DNA from: Arcticibacter sp041902385
GTDB lineage: Bacteria; Bacteroidota; Bacteroidia; Sphingobacteriales; Sphingobacteriaceae
DNA length: 64,000 nt
Direction of reading: 5' to 3'
NCBI RefSeq assembly: GCF_041902385.1
Contig: NZ_CP169244.1
Coordinates: forward strand, 3,348,001-3,412,000
Part shown: positions 26,816 to 34,967 of the stretch, in pieces
How the letters are laid out: the number at the start of each line of letters is the position of its first letter
Numbering within the stretch: position 1 is the stretch's first letter
The notes under the pieces: model-generated
What the model saw: only the letters and a program-made list of their open reading frames with translations
What the model was told of the DNA's origin: nothing
Database searches by the model: none
Position numbers and translations under genes: made by a program

Positions 26816-28110
26816 GCTGCCTTATCAGTCTTTTCAAGGCCTCCCATTCTTCGTAGAGTTTGGATCAGCTCCTCTCCAACAGCCTGTATTAATGGCATAA
26901 CAACAGAGTTTCCAAACTGGCGATATGCTTGATTATCAGAAACTGGTATGAGGAGTGATGGCTGTTCCTTATCGGTATTAATTGGATAAATTGGATATCC
27001 TTGCAATGCCGCGGCTTCCTTAGGTGTAAGTCTTCTTGGATTTTTACCCTCCTGAGGAATCAAAATCTCCGCTCCGTCTTTGTAGTAACGTGCGCTGATT
27101 GTCCTTGAGACCCCATCTAAATTTGCTAATCCATATCCGAATCCGTTCCCTTTAGCAGCATGTTTTTTAGCGTAATCCTGGAGATAGTTCCAAAGCTTAT
27201 CACTCAGAGTATATTTCGGTTCCACTTCATTCTCAAGAATGCTTTGTAAGTTCTGCTTTTTTTCAGGCAGCGAAATATTGCTAAAGTCGAAGTGCGAAGT
27301 GGTTGCAAATTGTTTCCTATCAAAACCCACCATAAGAATTCGTTCTCTATGCTGAGGGACAAAATACTTACCATCGATAACTTTGAAGTCAAAAGAGTAA
27401 TCAAGTTCCTCGAATGTCTCCCTGATTACTGCAAACGTCTTCTTTTTATCGTGTGATACAAGGTTTTTGACATTTTCAAGGAAAAATGCCTTTGGACGGT
27501 GCTTATCTATAATATCGGCGATATGAAAAAAGAGATTACCCTGCTTCTCGTCCGCAAACCCATGATTCTTACCTAAGCTAATCTTTTTGGAGACACCAGC
27601 GATTGAAAAAGGTTGGCAGGGAAATCCGCCGCACAAAATATCAAACTTGTTGGGTATAGAATTTTTCACTATATCTTTCGTGATATCCCCAAAAGGATAA
27701 TCTCCATAGTTTGCAAAGTAGGTTTGCTTTGAATATCTGTCCCATTCGGAAGTAAAAAGACAACGCCCACCGAGGTTTTGGAGTGCCATTCGAAAGCCCC
27801 CAATTCCAGCAAAGAGGTCAATGAATGTAAAATTTTCTTTGCCTTTATCTACCGGAGGAAAGGGAATTGTAGCTCCTTCAAACATTCTTTTATAAACCAA
27901 CTCGCAAATTTCAGCTACACTGTTGGCATTGAAATCCTCTGCGTACCTTGCAGCGATTTCTTTAGCTTCAACATAATGGAGGTCCCCGGTGGAATGGTAA
28001 TGCGTAAGTAACGCAAGATCCAGCTCTTCAGGAAATTTAAGTGTTTTTCTTTTGATTCTGGTTTTTGAAATTACAGTCACTTTTACGCCCGCCTTTAAAA
28101 TAAGAGGCAA
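26812..28110 (-). CDS. dcm: DNA (cytosine-5) methyltransferase
   Basis: The 432 residues begin with a roughly 90-residue N-terminal extension. The standard C5 motifs follow: I FIDLFAGIGGF (about 96), IV GGFPCQPFSIAG with the catalytic Cys, VI FLENVKNL, VIII QHRERILMVGF, IX RLTPKEAAALQGYP, X YRQFGNSVVMPLI. A short target-recognition segment lies between VIII and IX. It makes 5-methylcytosine and should protect host DNA from the neighbouring nucleases. The recognition site cannot be inferred. It is convergent with the helicase/ATPase/HNH operon and 15 bases upstream of vsr in the opposite sense, that is, vsr is transcribed first. Confidence 0.9.
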   Translation of the reverse strand: MPLILKAGVKVTVISKTRIKRKTLKFPEELDLALLTHYHSTGDLHYVEAKEIAARYAEDFNANSVAEICELVYKRMFEGATIPFPPVDKGKENFTFIDLFAGIGGFRMALQNLGGRCLFTSEWDRYSKQTYFANYGDYPFGDITKDIVKNSIPNKFDILCGGFPCQPFSIAGVSKKISLGKNHGFADEKQGNLFFHIADIIDKHRPKAFFLENVKNLVSHDKKKTFAVIRETFEELDYSFDFKVIDGKYFVPQHRERILMVGFDRKQFATTSHFDFSNISLPEKKQNLQSILENEVEPKYTLSDKLWNYLQDYAKKHAAKGNGFGYGLANLDGVSRTISARYYKDGAEILIPQEGKNPRRLTPKEAAALQGYPIYPINTDKEQPSLLIPVSDNQAYRQFGNSVVMPLIQAVGEELIQTLRRMGGLEKTDKAA

Positions 28111-28125
28111 ACTAACGAAAAAATA

Positions 28126-28551
28126 TCAAAAATCTGTTCTTATTTCTTCCAACAATTTCTCTGCCCGTTCGGAAAACACTTGAGCATTTTTTAATTCACA
28201 CTCCCAGACATTGATAATTCTCCACCCCTTTAGCGTTAAAGCTGTTAATGCTTTCTGGTCATTTTCCTTGTTACGATTAATTTTTTCTAACCACCACTCT
28301 GTTCTTGTTTTTGGGATTACGAAGTATTTGCAATTCTCATGTCCGTGCCAAAAGCAGCCGTTAATAAAAATTACTGTTTTATATTTAGACAATACGATAT
28401 CAGGCTTCCCTGGAAGGTTTTTAACGTTTATTCTGAATCTAAACCCTTTCCCATGCAAATACTTTCGAATTAAAACTTCGGGTTTCGTATTCTTACTTCG
28501 AATTCGGGACATATTGTAGCTCCGAATTTCCTTTGTGTGCACATCAGACAT
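28126..28551 (-). CDS. vsr: Very short patch repair (Vsr-type) endonuclease
   Basis: The 141 residues show MSRIRSKNTKPEVLIRKYL, then GKPDIVLSKYKTVIFINGCFWHGHENC, which holds the metal-binding Asp, the Cys/His zinc ligands and the catalytic region, and GWRIINVWECEL. Classical Vsr nicks T:G mismatches that arise from 5-methylcytosine deamination and so partners dcm. In MORC-type clusters Vsr-like enzymes may instead be the restriction nuclease. It is the first gene of the leftward vsr-dcm pair. Confidence 0.88.
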   Translation of the reverse strand: MSDVHTKEIRSYNMSRIRSKNTKPEVLIRKYLHGKGFRFRINVKNLPGKPDIVLSKYKTVIFINGCFWHGHENCKYFVIPKTRTEWWLEKINRNKENDQKALTALTLKGWRIINVWECELKNAQVFSERAEKLLEEIRTDF

Positions 28552-28562
28552 TCAATAACCGA

Positions 28563-28841
28563 TCAGGAATTGAGAATCAAAGAGCTTAAGAATTGAGTTT
28601 CGCGAATGTTTATATCCATCACGAATTCGTAAATATCCACACCCAAACGCTCGCAGACGTAAAAAGAATCAGCCATTAATTTATTCCTTGTATCAGCTTC
28701 ATCATCTGAGTATGTTCTTTCTCCTGTCTGAATGTTTATAAAGGAGTAAAAATCCGTGTCTGGATGAGCGGCAACACTTTCTTTGATCAATTCCTTTACA
28801 AAATATTCAATATCAGCTAGGGTTCGAACTGTGCTTTTCAT
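28563..28841 (-). CDS. Small hypothetical protein upstream of vsr
   Basis: The 92 residues are helical and acidic, with FYSFINIQTGERTYSDDEAD in the middle and no known motif. It ends 11 bases before the vsr start on the same strand, so it may belong to the vsr-dcm transcript as a small regulator or cofactor. No function is recognised. Confidence 0.5.
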   Translation of the reverse strand: MKSTVRTLADIEYFVKELIKESVAAHPDTDFYSFINIQTGERTYSDDEADTRNKLMADSFYVCERLGVDIYEFVMDINIRETQFLSSLILNS

Positions 28842-28898
28842 GGGATAGAAATTTAAAATTGTCTATCGAATTTACGCTTATTTTTTCGATCTTTATAT

Positions 28899-29138
28899 AT
28901 GAGCTTCTGGCAGAATTCACAGTATTCGTATCAACAGTTGATTGAAATTTCATTCGAAAAAGTTGTTTTATTGATTAATTCCCTTTCAAGGGAAGACATG
29001 ATTGAGTGGCTCAGTTGGAACGATCCTAACGGGATCTATTCAGATGAAAGGTCTTTAAAGGAGTTGGGAAACGTTATGTCGAGGGAGGAAGCGGCAGAGA
29101 TTATGTTGAGACAGATCGAAGAGAATAAAGTTGCTTAA
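28899..29138 (+). CDS. Small hypothetical protein
   Basis: The 79 residues begin MSFWQNSQYSYQQLIEI and end in an acidic helix with MSREEAAEIMLRQIEEN. It is divergent from the previous gene, with a 57-base spacer that must carry both promoters. No motif is recognised. Its length and clean codon pattern support a real gene. Confidence 0.45.
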   Translation: MSFWQNSQYSYQQLIEISFEKVVLLINSLSREDMIEWLSWNDPNGIYSDERSLKELGNVMSREEAAEIMLRQIEENKVA

Positions 29139-29149
29139 GTTTAGGTCGC

Positions 29150-29178
29150 AATAAAAAAAGGGCTTAAACCAGCCCTTC
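29150..29178 (-). terminator. Intrinsic terminator overlapping the radC stop codon
   Basis: On the minus strand AGGGCT, loop GGTTTA, AGCCCT is followed by seven T. The TAA of radC lies within this hairpin. Confidence 0.7.
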
Positions 29179-29634
29179 ATCTGCAAATGAGTAAAACCCT
29201 TCCGCCGTCACTATCAGATGATCTAAAACCGCAATATCTAATAATTCTCCTCCATTTTTAATTTTCCTGGTTAGGTTTATATCAGCCTGGCTAGGTTTCA
29301 AATTTCCTGAGGGATGATTATGAGCGAGGATGATGGAACTGGCACATCCTTTTAAAGCAGTTCCAAAAATTAGTTTAGGATCAGCTATGGTTCCAGCCAT
29401 TCCTCCAGTTGAAACTTCAAATATTCCTAAAACCTTGTTTCCGCGATTTAAAAGGATGACTTTGAACTGTTCCTGTAATTCCATCTTATTCATATCCCAA
29501 TTCTGGTACAAGATTTCATAGATGTCTTTTGAGCAGCATATTCTTGGTCTTTCTGAAGCTTTGAACTTTGGTCTGTAAATAACTTCAATTTCTGATACCT
29601 GGAACAATGAAATTTGGTTTTGTAGCTTTTCCAT
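29164..29634 (-). CDS. radC: RadC-like JAB/MPN+ domain protein
   Basis: The 156 residues show RNKVLGIFEVSTGGMAGT, then SSIILAHNHPSGNLKPSQAD, the HxHPSGxxxPSxxD metalloprotease motif, and LDIAVLDHLIV. The usual N-terminal HhH domain of chromosomal RadC is missing; that short form is common on plasmids, ICEs and defence islands. The domain has a JAMM metal site whose substrate is not established. It stands alone between small hypothetical genes. Confidence 0.85.
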   Translation of the reverse strand: MEKLQNQISLFQVSEIEVIYRPKFKASERPRICCSKDIYEILYQNWDMNKMELQEQFKVILLNRGNKVLGIFEVSTGGMAGTIADPKLIFGTALKGCASSIILAHNHPSGNLKPSQADINLTRKIKNGGELLDIAVLDHLIVTAEGFYSFADEGLV

Positions 29635-29845
29635 AATTAGCTGATTTAAAAGTTAATGAATTAATTATGGTGCTACCGCAGGGTAAGGGCGATCAAGGGC
29701 AAAAGGAAAAGGAATAAATGGCCATGAGCGAATGTCCAGAGCGTTTATGCCGGAAGCTTTTGCCCGCTTCAGCAGCCCTTAGCCTAACTTTGTGCCGATG
29801 ATTAATGAATAATGTCACGCTCTTACGTTTTCAACAGGTCTTCTC

Positions 29846-30109
29846 ATGCCTACATTTTCGACCTACCTTCGCAGCAATATGGGAATGCCACTTAGAATTA
29901 CTTTTCGCGGTAGAGACTACAATTTTCAGGTAGTTAATAAAGAGCCAATTACTAAGAGCACACTAGAAATACCGATTATTTTAAATGGAGAGACCTTGAG
30001 TCTGGTAAAGGGTTCAAAAGGGTGGACTATGAAAGAGGAAGTTTCAGGAATAGACTCTGAACTGATTCAAGCAATTGGCCGGGCAATAGAACTTCGTTTC
30101 AGACTCTAA
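29846..30109 (+). CDS. Small hypothetical protein
   Basis: The 87 residues contain MGMPLRITFRGRDYNFQVVNKEP and LSLVKGSKGWTMKE, predicted mostly beta strand. A Met at about 29879 is an alternative start. It is followed within 10 bases by the decayed XRE regulator on the same strand, so the two once formed a pair. No family is recognised. Confidence 0.45.
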   Translation: MPTFSTYLRSNMGMPLRITFRGRDYNFQVVNKEPITKSTLEIPIILNGETLSLVKGSKGWTMKEEVSGIDSELIQAIGRAIELRFRL

Positions 30110-30114
30110 AAAAT

Positions 30115-30306
30115 TTGCATTTGACGGAAAACCTTTCCAAGATCCGGAAAGCTAAAGTGATTAAGCCTACGAAAACGAGCAGCCCTTGCGGAAATGGAAC
30201 ATCACCAGATCTTAAATATTGATAAAGGCGGTGACTTGCGATTATCCATAGTATACAAATTAGCGAAGGCCTTAAAAGTATCCCCAAAGATTTCTTTGAG
30301 GAATAA
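30115..30306 (+). pseudogene. Frameshifted XRE-type helix-turn-helix regulator
   Basis: Plus-strand pieces in different frames read ENLSKIRKAK, then ALAEMEHHQILNIDKGGD, LRLSIVYKLAKALKVSP and KDFFEE before a TAA. That is the classic XRE repressor layout. At least two single-base shifts are needed to join them (one in the region 30150-30185, one in the A3 tract near 30286). It is either decayed or affected by homopolymer errors. The minus-strand open frame over this region is a shadow. Confidence 0.6.
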
Positions 30307-30398
30307 ACGCAGTCTGAATTAAGAGCCACGCATTTTTCGTAATAAAATAAACTGTAAAAAATGCGTGGCCGCCGGCTAATTTGAATTAGTAGCAAAGC

Positions 30399-30719
30399 TT
30401 ACCTGCGCGGATTTCCTCGTATATATTCTTCAGCCTGTTTTTCAATTTCATCCCGACCTAAGATTTTATTCCGCATAACCCATTTGGCCAGTTCCGATTT
30501 ATCGAAATATAATCTTTTCCCTCTCTTATAATGAGGGATCTCACGGTTACAAGTCATTTTATATAAGGCAGATTTAGAAAGACCAAGAAATCGGGAAGCT
30601 TCGTTGATATCTGTTACATCAGGACTTGGAGAAGCTAAGCCATTCTTAAGATGTAGCTGTCCGATCATCTTCTCTAATGAATTGAGTTTTTCAAGGATTA
30701 ATTCAAACGGGTTTTCCAT
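30399..30719 (-). CDS. Helix-turn-helix (HTH_17) DNA-binding protein
   Basis: The 106 residues begin with an N-terminal helix (LEKLNSLEKMIGQL). DINEASRFLGLSKSALYKMTCNREIPHYKRGKRLYF then follows, the MerR-like excisionase pattern with a wing ending in LYFDKSELAKW. Such proteins regulate excision or mobilisation in Bacteroidota elements. The gene stands alone, facing left. Confidence 0.75.
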   Translation of the reverse strand: MENPFELILEKLNSLEKMIGQLHLKNGLASPSPDVTDINEASRFLGLSKSALYKMTCNREIPHYKRGKRLYFDKSELAKWVMRNKILGRDEIEKQAEEYIRGNPRR

Positions 30720-31017
30720 GATAAAGCGATTTTCTTGAGGGAAGTCGAATAAGTTTGTTCTGTTTGAAAATCTTTTATTCTATTTCGGCGTGGATCTCAT
30801 TTGGCTTTTGGTAGAGGCCAGAAAAATGAGCGAGGGGCTGGCAAGGCAAGGTTTTGAGGCGAAAAAATACTACCCGAAGCGACGCGTAGGTGTGGAGATT
30901 TTTTTGTCCAAACCTGAAGGGCATGGCCTTGCCTGCCGAAAGGGGTTTAACTTTGCCTTAGCAAAAGCCAAAACGACACCTTCTAAGTCTGGCGTTTAGG
31001 CGTTTTGATAAATCAAC
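30720..31017. other. Spacer with a doubtful 69-codon frame (30790-30999, +)
   Basis: A plus-strand frame starts MDLIWLLVEARKM but has no ribosome site I can see and an odd composition (many Lys and Gly in short runs). It may be the footprint of a non-coding or repetitive mobile-element sequence. I see no terminator or repeat array here. The 3' end abuts the LRR-TIR gene. Confidence 0.3.
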
Positions 31018-32268
31018 CTATTTACTAAGCACTTTGTCAATTTCTAAGGTTATGTCATAGAACACCTTTTCTTGTTCATGTATGGACAAGGAGTTAAGTG
31101 GCTTTTCTGGTTTGTTTACTGCTTGGTAATGACCAATGGCACTTTTTGTGAATCTACAAAGCCCTACTATTACCGGAAGTATTTTAACACCCCTTTCTTC
31201 AGCACTCTTAAGTAGTACTGGAACCTCTTTTTCCCTTATAAATCTTGAGGCTAAAAAAGCATTTGAAACAAGTAAAATGGCGATATCTGCTCTTTCCAAA
31301 GCCTTCTCGATCTCATCCTTCCACATATCTCCTGCATCAATTTTTGTATCATCCCATGTATCCAGTTCAACTCCCTCATATTCCATGGTCTGGAGGGTAA
31401 CCTTAAGCATCTTTAGCCAGGCTTCATCGGCATGGCAATAGCTGATAAATAAAGATCTTCTTTTAGGTAAAATTCCGTTATTTAATTCATCGTGCATAAC
31501 AGTTTCAAACTTGATTTTGCTTTTTCCCTTTAAAGTCAAAAGATTTAGTTGATTTAAACAATTTCCTTTGGCTTTTTGAAGTGTTGCATACCCGTCGTCA
31601 ATAGTAATTCCTGGAGAATTTATTTTTCCGAAGCAGTAGAGTGATTTAAGGTTGGGCAGCTTTTCTCTGAACTCAGAAGCGGGAAAATTACGGAAATAGT
31701 TGTTATTCAACCATAAGGTATTCAAATTGGAAAGATCGAGTATCACTTCGGGGAAGTCTCGAAGTTGATTGTTGGCCAAATTCAAAACTTGCAGGGAAAA
31801 CAAGCGTGAAAGTTCAGAAGGCAGCTCTGAAATCAGATTTCCTGAAAGACTTAATTTTTTAAGCTTTCCCAGTCCAGAAATCTGCTTTGGCAAATTTTTG
31901 ATACAATTATTATTAAGGATTAATACTTCCAGGTCTCGAAATTCGAAATTCTTAGAATATAAGCCGGCTATCTGGTTGTTTGAAATATCCAGATTTTTCA
32001 ATCTTCTCAGCTGGCTTAGCTCCTTTGGAATAACCTTTATCTTGTTATTACTTAGATTTAATTTTTTAAGATTTTTACACCGGAAAACTTCCTCGGGAAT
32101 TTCCTTTAGGTTTTTATTCGACAGATCAATTTTTGAAGATAGAGGATGAATAAGCATTTGTGAAGATTGACCGTCTAATATAATAGATTTTAATATCTTT
32201 ATCGTCCTTGTGGAGGGCAAGGCAGAAAGTAAGTTCTTGTCTGTACGTAAATTTCCTGTACAGTTCAA
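31018..32268 (-). CDS. Leucine-rich-repeat protein with C-terminal TIR domain
   Basis: The protein has 416 residues. Residues about 45-220 hold seven or so LRR units (LKKLNLSNNKIKVIPKEL, LKNLDISNNQIAGL, LEVLILNNNCIKNLPKQI, and so on). Residues about 270-416 are a TIR domain: RRSLFISYCHADEAWLKML, DTWDDTKIDAGDMWKDEIEKAL, ADIAILLVSNAFLASRFI then EKEVP, whose Glu is the likely NAD-cleaving residue. The layout resembles eukaryotic Toll receptors and plant immune receptors, with sensor repeats before the TIR. Bacterial TIR domains commonly consume NAD during phage defence; sensing by the LRR is inference. A structured RNA candidate is transcribed divergently from its 5' end. Confidence 0.82.
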   Translation of the reverse strand: MNCTGNLRTDKNLLSALPSTRTIKILKSIILDGQSSQMLIHPLSSKIDLSNKNLKEIPEEVFRCKNLKKLNLSNNKIKVIPKELSQLRRLKNLDISNNQIAGLYSKNFEFRDLEVLILNNNCIKNLPKQISGLGKLKKLSLSGNLISELPSELSRLFSLQVLNLANNQLRDFPEVILDLSNLNTLWLNNNYFRNFPASEFREKLPNLKSLYCFGKINSPGITIDDGYATLQKAKGNCLNQLNLLTLKGKSKIKFETVMHDELNNGILPKRRSLFISYCHADEAWLKMLKVTLQTMEYEGVELDTWDDTKIDAGDMWKDEIEKALERADIAILLVSNAFLASRFIREKEVPVLLKSAEERGVKILPVIVGLCRFTKSAIGHYQAVNKPEKPLNSLSIHEQEKVFYDITLEIDKVLSK

Positions 32269-32289
32269 TTATTTCACTGGTATAAATTT

Positions 32290-32470
32290 GGCAAGGCTAG
32301 CCTCGGATACACAAACCCGAGGGTAAAATGTGAGAGATCTCACGCGGGCTACAAGGTAGTAGCTCACCCTCACAAGGGATGGTTAGACGGAGCTATACTT
32401 AGTCAGCTACGGCATCCTCACTATTATTGATCAAGGCCCAAGCCGGTTCGACCACTTGGGTTCTTTTTTC
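32290..32470 (+). ncRNA. Candidate structured small RNA divergent from the LRR-TIR gene
   Basis: About 180 non-coding bases fold into five consecutive hairpins: CCTCGG/CCGAGG (32301-32322), GTGAGA/TCTCAC (32330-32343), CTAC/GTAG (32349-32359), TAGCTC/GAGCTA enclosing CCCT/AGGG (32360-32395), and the terminator CCCAAG/CTTGGG plus T run. This density of perfect stems with a plus-strand terminator supports an independent transcript. No known RNA family is recognised, and no promoter was confidently placed. Confidence 0.5.
32437..32470 (+). terminator. Intrinsic terminator
   Basis: CCCAAG and CTTGGG pair around a 12-base loop, followed by TTCTTTTTTC. It has a T run only on the plus strand, so it ends a rightward transcript although both flanking protein genes face left. 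Confidence 0.75.
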
Positions 32471-32477
32471 TTTTTAT

Positions 32478-32993
32478 TTATTCCTCCCTCCACCCATCAT
32501 CATACAAAACGAAATCAGCCTTATGGCTCTCCTTCTCATCTAATTTCTTTTTTGAAAGCCTAGCAAACGGAGTAACATTAGTATAAGACGTCGTATATTC
32601 CACCACTGCCTTTTTATCACCGTCTAGCATCTGAATACCCGTAACCTCTTCAATAGCCTCATCAGCTATTTTAACCCTTTGTATATTATATTTTTTATCC
32701 TCCTCTGTTTGCGGAACCAAATAGGTCTTTCCTTTTTCCGTAAAGGTAATCAGCGGTTTTCCGGCATCGCTTAAATTTTGCGTTCGCTGCACAGTTAAAA
32801 GACCATCGCTTTCCAATCCGGCATCCAGCATTCTTTTAGCGTAGGTAGGATCTGAAACAAATATATTGTAGGTAGCGGGTTGGGACTGGTGGTTTTCTTT
32901 CAGAAGTTTCAATGCTTTCTCCCGATCTAACTTTTCCGAAGAACAGGATACGATTAAAAAGATTGGCAATAAGCAGGTTAGTATCTTTTTCAT
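32478..32993 (-). CDS. Putative lipoprotein
   Basis: The 171 residues begin with a lipoprotein signal (ILTCLLPIFLIVSCSS), Cys being the lipid-anchored residue. The mature part contains KALKLLKENHQSQPATYNIF and ends in VLYDDGWREE. No known enzymatic motif is present. It follows the tra operon on the same strand, separated by about 90 bases, and may be an accessory or surface-exclusion protein. That role is inferred only from position. Confidence 0.65.
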   Translation of the reverse strand: MKKILTCLLPIFLIVSCSSEKLDREKALKLLKENHQSQPATYNIFVSDPTYAKRMLDAGLESDGLLTVQRTQNLSDAGKPLITFTEKGKTYLVPQTEEDKKYNIQRVKIADEAIEEVTGIQMLDGDKKAVVEYTTSYTNVTPFARLSKKKLDEKESHKADFVLYDDGWREE

Positions 32994-33082
32994 ATAAGTA
33001 GGTTATGGAATAACTAAGATATAGAATTGTGCTTTTATTAAAAAATTCGTGAAAACTAAAGAAGCCCTCTCGGGCTCCTGGA

Positions 33083-34168
33083 TTACGACAAAGACAGTTT
33101 TCGCTTACGTGACTGCTTTTGCTTCGGCTGCTCCGGGTCGGCATCTTTCTTCTGCGCTTGCTTTTGAGAAGCTTTTTCTCCGGTTGATTCTGACTTTCCG
33201 AAAATCTGAACGTTCTGCCTTCTTACAGCATGCATCTTCTGATCGTAAACGTTTATGTTCTTGAATTGCGGAACAGCTTCGATGAAGAACTTCAAATCTT
33301 TTTCACCCTGCTTCATTGTCACCTGCTGCACATTGCCTTTTTCGAGAGACTGCAGGAGCTGTTTCTTTTGTTCGGGATCCGAAAGTTCCTTAATAGGAAA
33401 ATTGCGTAAGGTCTTTTCCAGATCATAACCATAGTGCTCATTGAACTGCCTTAACTTGTGATTGCCTTTATCATCAGCATTCTCAAAATCCAGTTTAAGC
33501 CATGCACTGTATTTTTGCCCCTCTTTGTTCACAAGGTCTTTGAATACCGAGCGGCCTTCCAGGAGGTTGAACGCCTCCTTTGCTGTAATGCCGTTCCCTT
33601 TATTCACATAAAAGGATTGACTTTTTTCTTCCTCCGGCTTTCCGTTCTGCAGTTTAGCATCCATTCGGTTGAAGAAATACATCTCTGTCGAATCTGATTT
33701 TTTGAAATGGAGAGTGTAGTCCATCTTATTATTGAAATGAGGAATTTGCATGTTGAGCTGAAATTCTCCTTTTTGTTGCTCAATATTTTTCTTCAGTTCC
33801 TCGTTTAGTTTGTCTCCAAATCCAAAATACTTTAAGCTGGATTGAAGGAATTCTAAATTTTGCGTATTCATAGATGTTATTGATTTTATGTGTTCAATGT
33901 CCTTACCCTCATTCTTCGCCGGTTTGACATCTAAAATGTTTTTCAAGTGATAGATAGCGTCCGTTACATAACCGGTTTCTATAATCTCCCAGGCAGAGGT
34001 ATTATCATGGGCATACTGCAGGGCATCCAGATGGCTGGAAAAACAGTTTACATCCCACTTTCCTTTGATGACTGAATCGGGAGCGTATGCAAACCACTTT
34101 TTCCCCTGCGAGTATTCACTTTCAAAATAGTCGCGCAGATCAGCAGCGTTTTCATGATCGAATTCCAT
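33083..34168 (-). CDS. Conjugative-element hypothetical protein (361 residues)
   Basis: The protein is soluble, with no signal peptide. It contains a repeated theme HFNNKMDYTLHFKKSDSTEM and SQSFYVNKGNGITAKEAFNL, and a highly basic tail (KQKQSRKRKLSLS). Proteins of this composition are common next to Bacteroidota tra operons (DUF3945/DUF4099-like in my memory), and a role in DNA processing is possible. It ends the tra operon four bases after traN. A hairpin AGCCC/GGGCT at 33062-33075 follows the stop and may be its terminator. Confidence 0.6.
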   Translation of the reverse strand: MEFDHENAADLRDYFESEYSQGKKWFAYAPDSVIKGKWDVNCFSSHLDALQYAHDNTSAWEIIETGYVTDAIYHLKNILDVKPAKNEGKDIEHIKSITSMNTQNLEFLQSSLKYFGFGDKLNEELKKNIEQQKGEFQLNMQIPHFNNKMDYTLHFKKSDSTEMYFFNRMDAKLQNGKPEEEKSQSFYVNKGNGITAKEAFNLLEGRSVFKDLVNKEGQKYSAWLKLDFENADDKGNHKLRQFNEHYGYDLEKTLRNFPIKELSDPEQKKQLLQSLEKGNVQQVTMKQGEKDLKFFIEAVPQFKNINVYDQKMHAVRRQNVQIFGKSESTGEKASQKQAQKKDADPEQPKQKQSRKRKLSLS

Positions 34169-34171
34169 CTT

Positions 34172-34957
34172 TTATTCCTTTATTAATTGCGCACTTACAT
34201 TTTCTCTTGCTGTCACTTTTAAGTACAAGTTCCGGGCTCCGTTCTTTTCGTAAATCTCCGTGAATAGCGCCTGGCCTTTTGCAAGTGGAAACTTATCGAA
34301 GCCGAATACATATAGGCCCGATCCTCCGGCTGTGATGGTATTTTGGGATACTCCAATGGCTTGTGTCGGATGGATTTCCCGCTCTTGCGTTACTGTTCTT
34401 TTTGCTGTTTTGAGATCCCGGACGTAGAACCGGACGAAATCAAGATCATAGTTAATACTAGAGTGGTTCTCAATTTTAAGCTTATAAAAGAGCGTGTTTC
34501 CCAACACTGATATCTGTCCGAGTTCGGCTTTTACGCGGCTCTTTCTGTCGCTGCTCACTACATTTCGGACTCTTCCTGCCGCAAGTTTTGAGCTGATTTC
34601 TTCTTCTGGTGCTTTCGAGCTTGCATCTGGGGTTTCGGTTTCCTGGTTGCTAGCCAAGCGATAAAAACGGCCAGCCCTACCATACGAGAAGTCCACTGGG
34701 AAATGGTAATTTTTTCCGTCTTCCATTGTTATACTAATCTGGGAGGGTAAAAAGCCTTTTGCTGCTTTAACTGTAAGCACATTATCTCCTTTTATAGCAG
34801 CAATGAGATGATGACCAGCGTTTATTGGATTGGCAATCCTAGCCGGAAATTCGATTGCAGTCGTTTTATTGTGGCTTACATAAATAGTATCCTGACCGCT
34901 GACTAGATTCGTTATGCAGATCAATGCCAGCATTATTATTGATTTGAATGTTTTCAT
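34172..34957 (-). CDS. traN: Conjugative transposon protein TraN
   Basis: The 261 residues carry a signal peptide (CITNLVSGQ), then DTIYVSHNKTTAIEFPARI and HFPVDFSYGR. The C-terminal half is beta-rich, with LGNTLFYKLKIENHSSINYDLDFV. This matches TraN (DUF4138), which forms an envelope-spanning part of the transfer channel together with TraM and is a VirB9-like component. It lies 10 bases after traM in the tra order. Confidence 0.82.
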   Translation of the reverse strand: MKTFKSIIMLALICITNLVSGQDTIYVSHNKTTAIEFPARIANPINAGHHLIAAIKGDNVLTVKAAKGFLPSQISITMEDGKNYHFPVDFSYGRAGRFYRLASNQETETPDASSKAPEEEISSKLAAGRVRNVVSSDRKSRVKAELGQISVLGNTLFYKLKIENHSSINYDLDFVRFYVRDLKTAKRTVTQEREIHPTQAIGVSQNTITAGGSGLYVFGFDKFPLAKGQALFTEIYEKNGARNLYLKVTARENVSAQLIKE

Positions 34958-34967
34958 GGCTGATGAT

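Noticed and set aside
30099..30395. Minus-strand 98-codon frame
   Set aside because: It lies over a recognisable plus-strand XRE pseudogene (KALKVSP, KDFFEE) and has no family-like features of its own.
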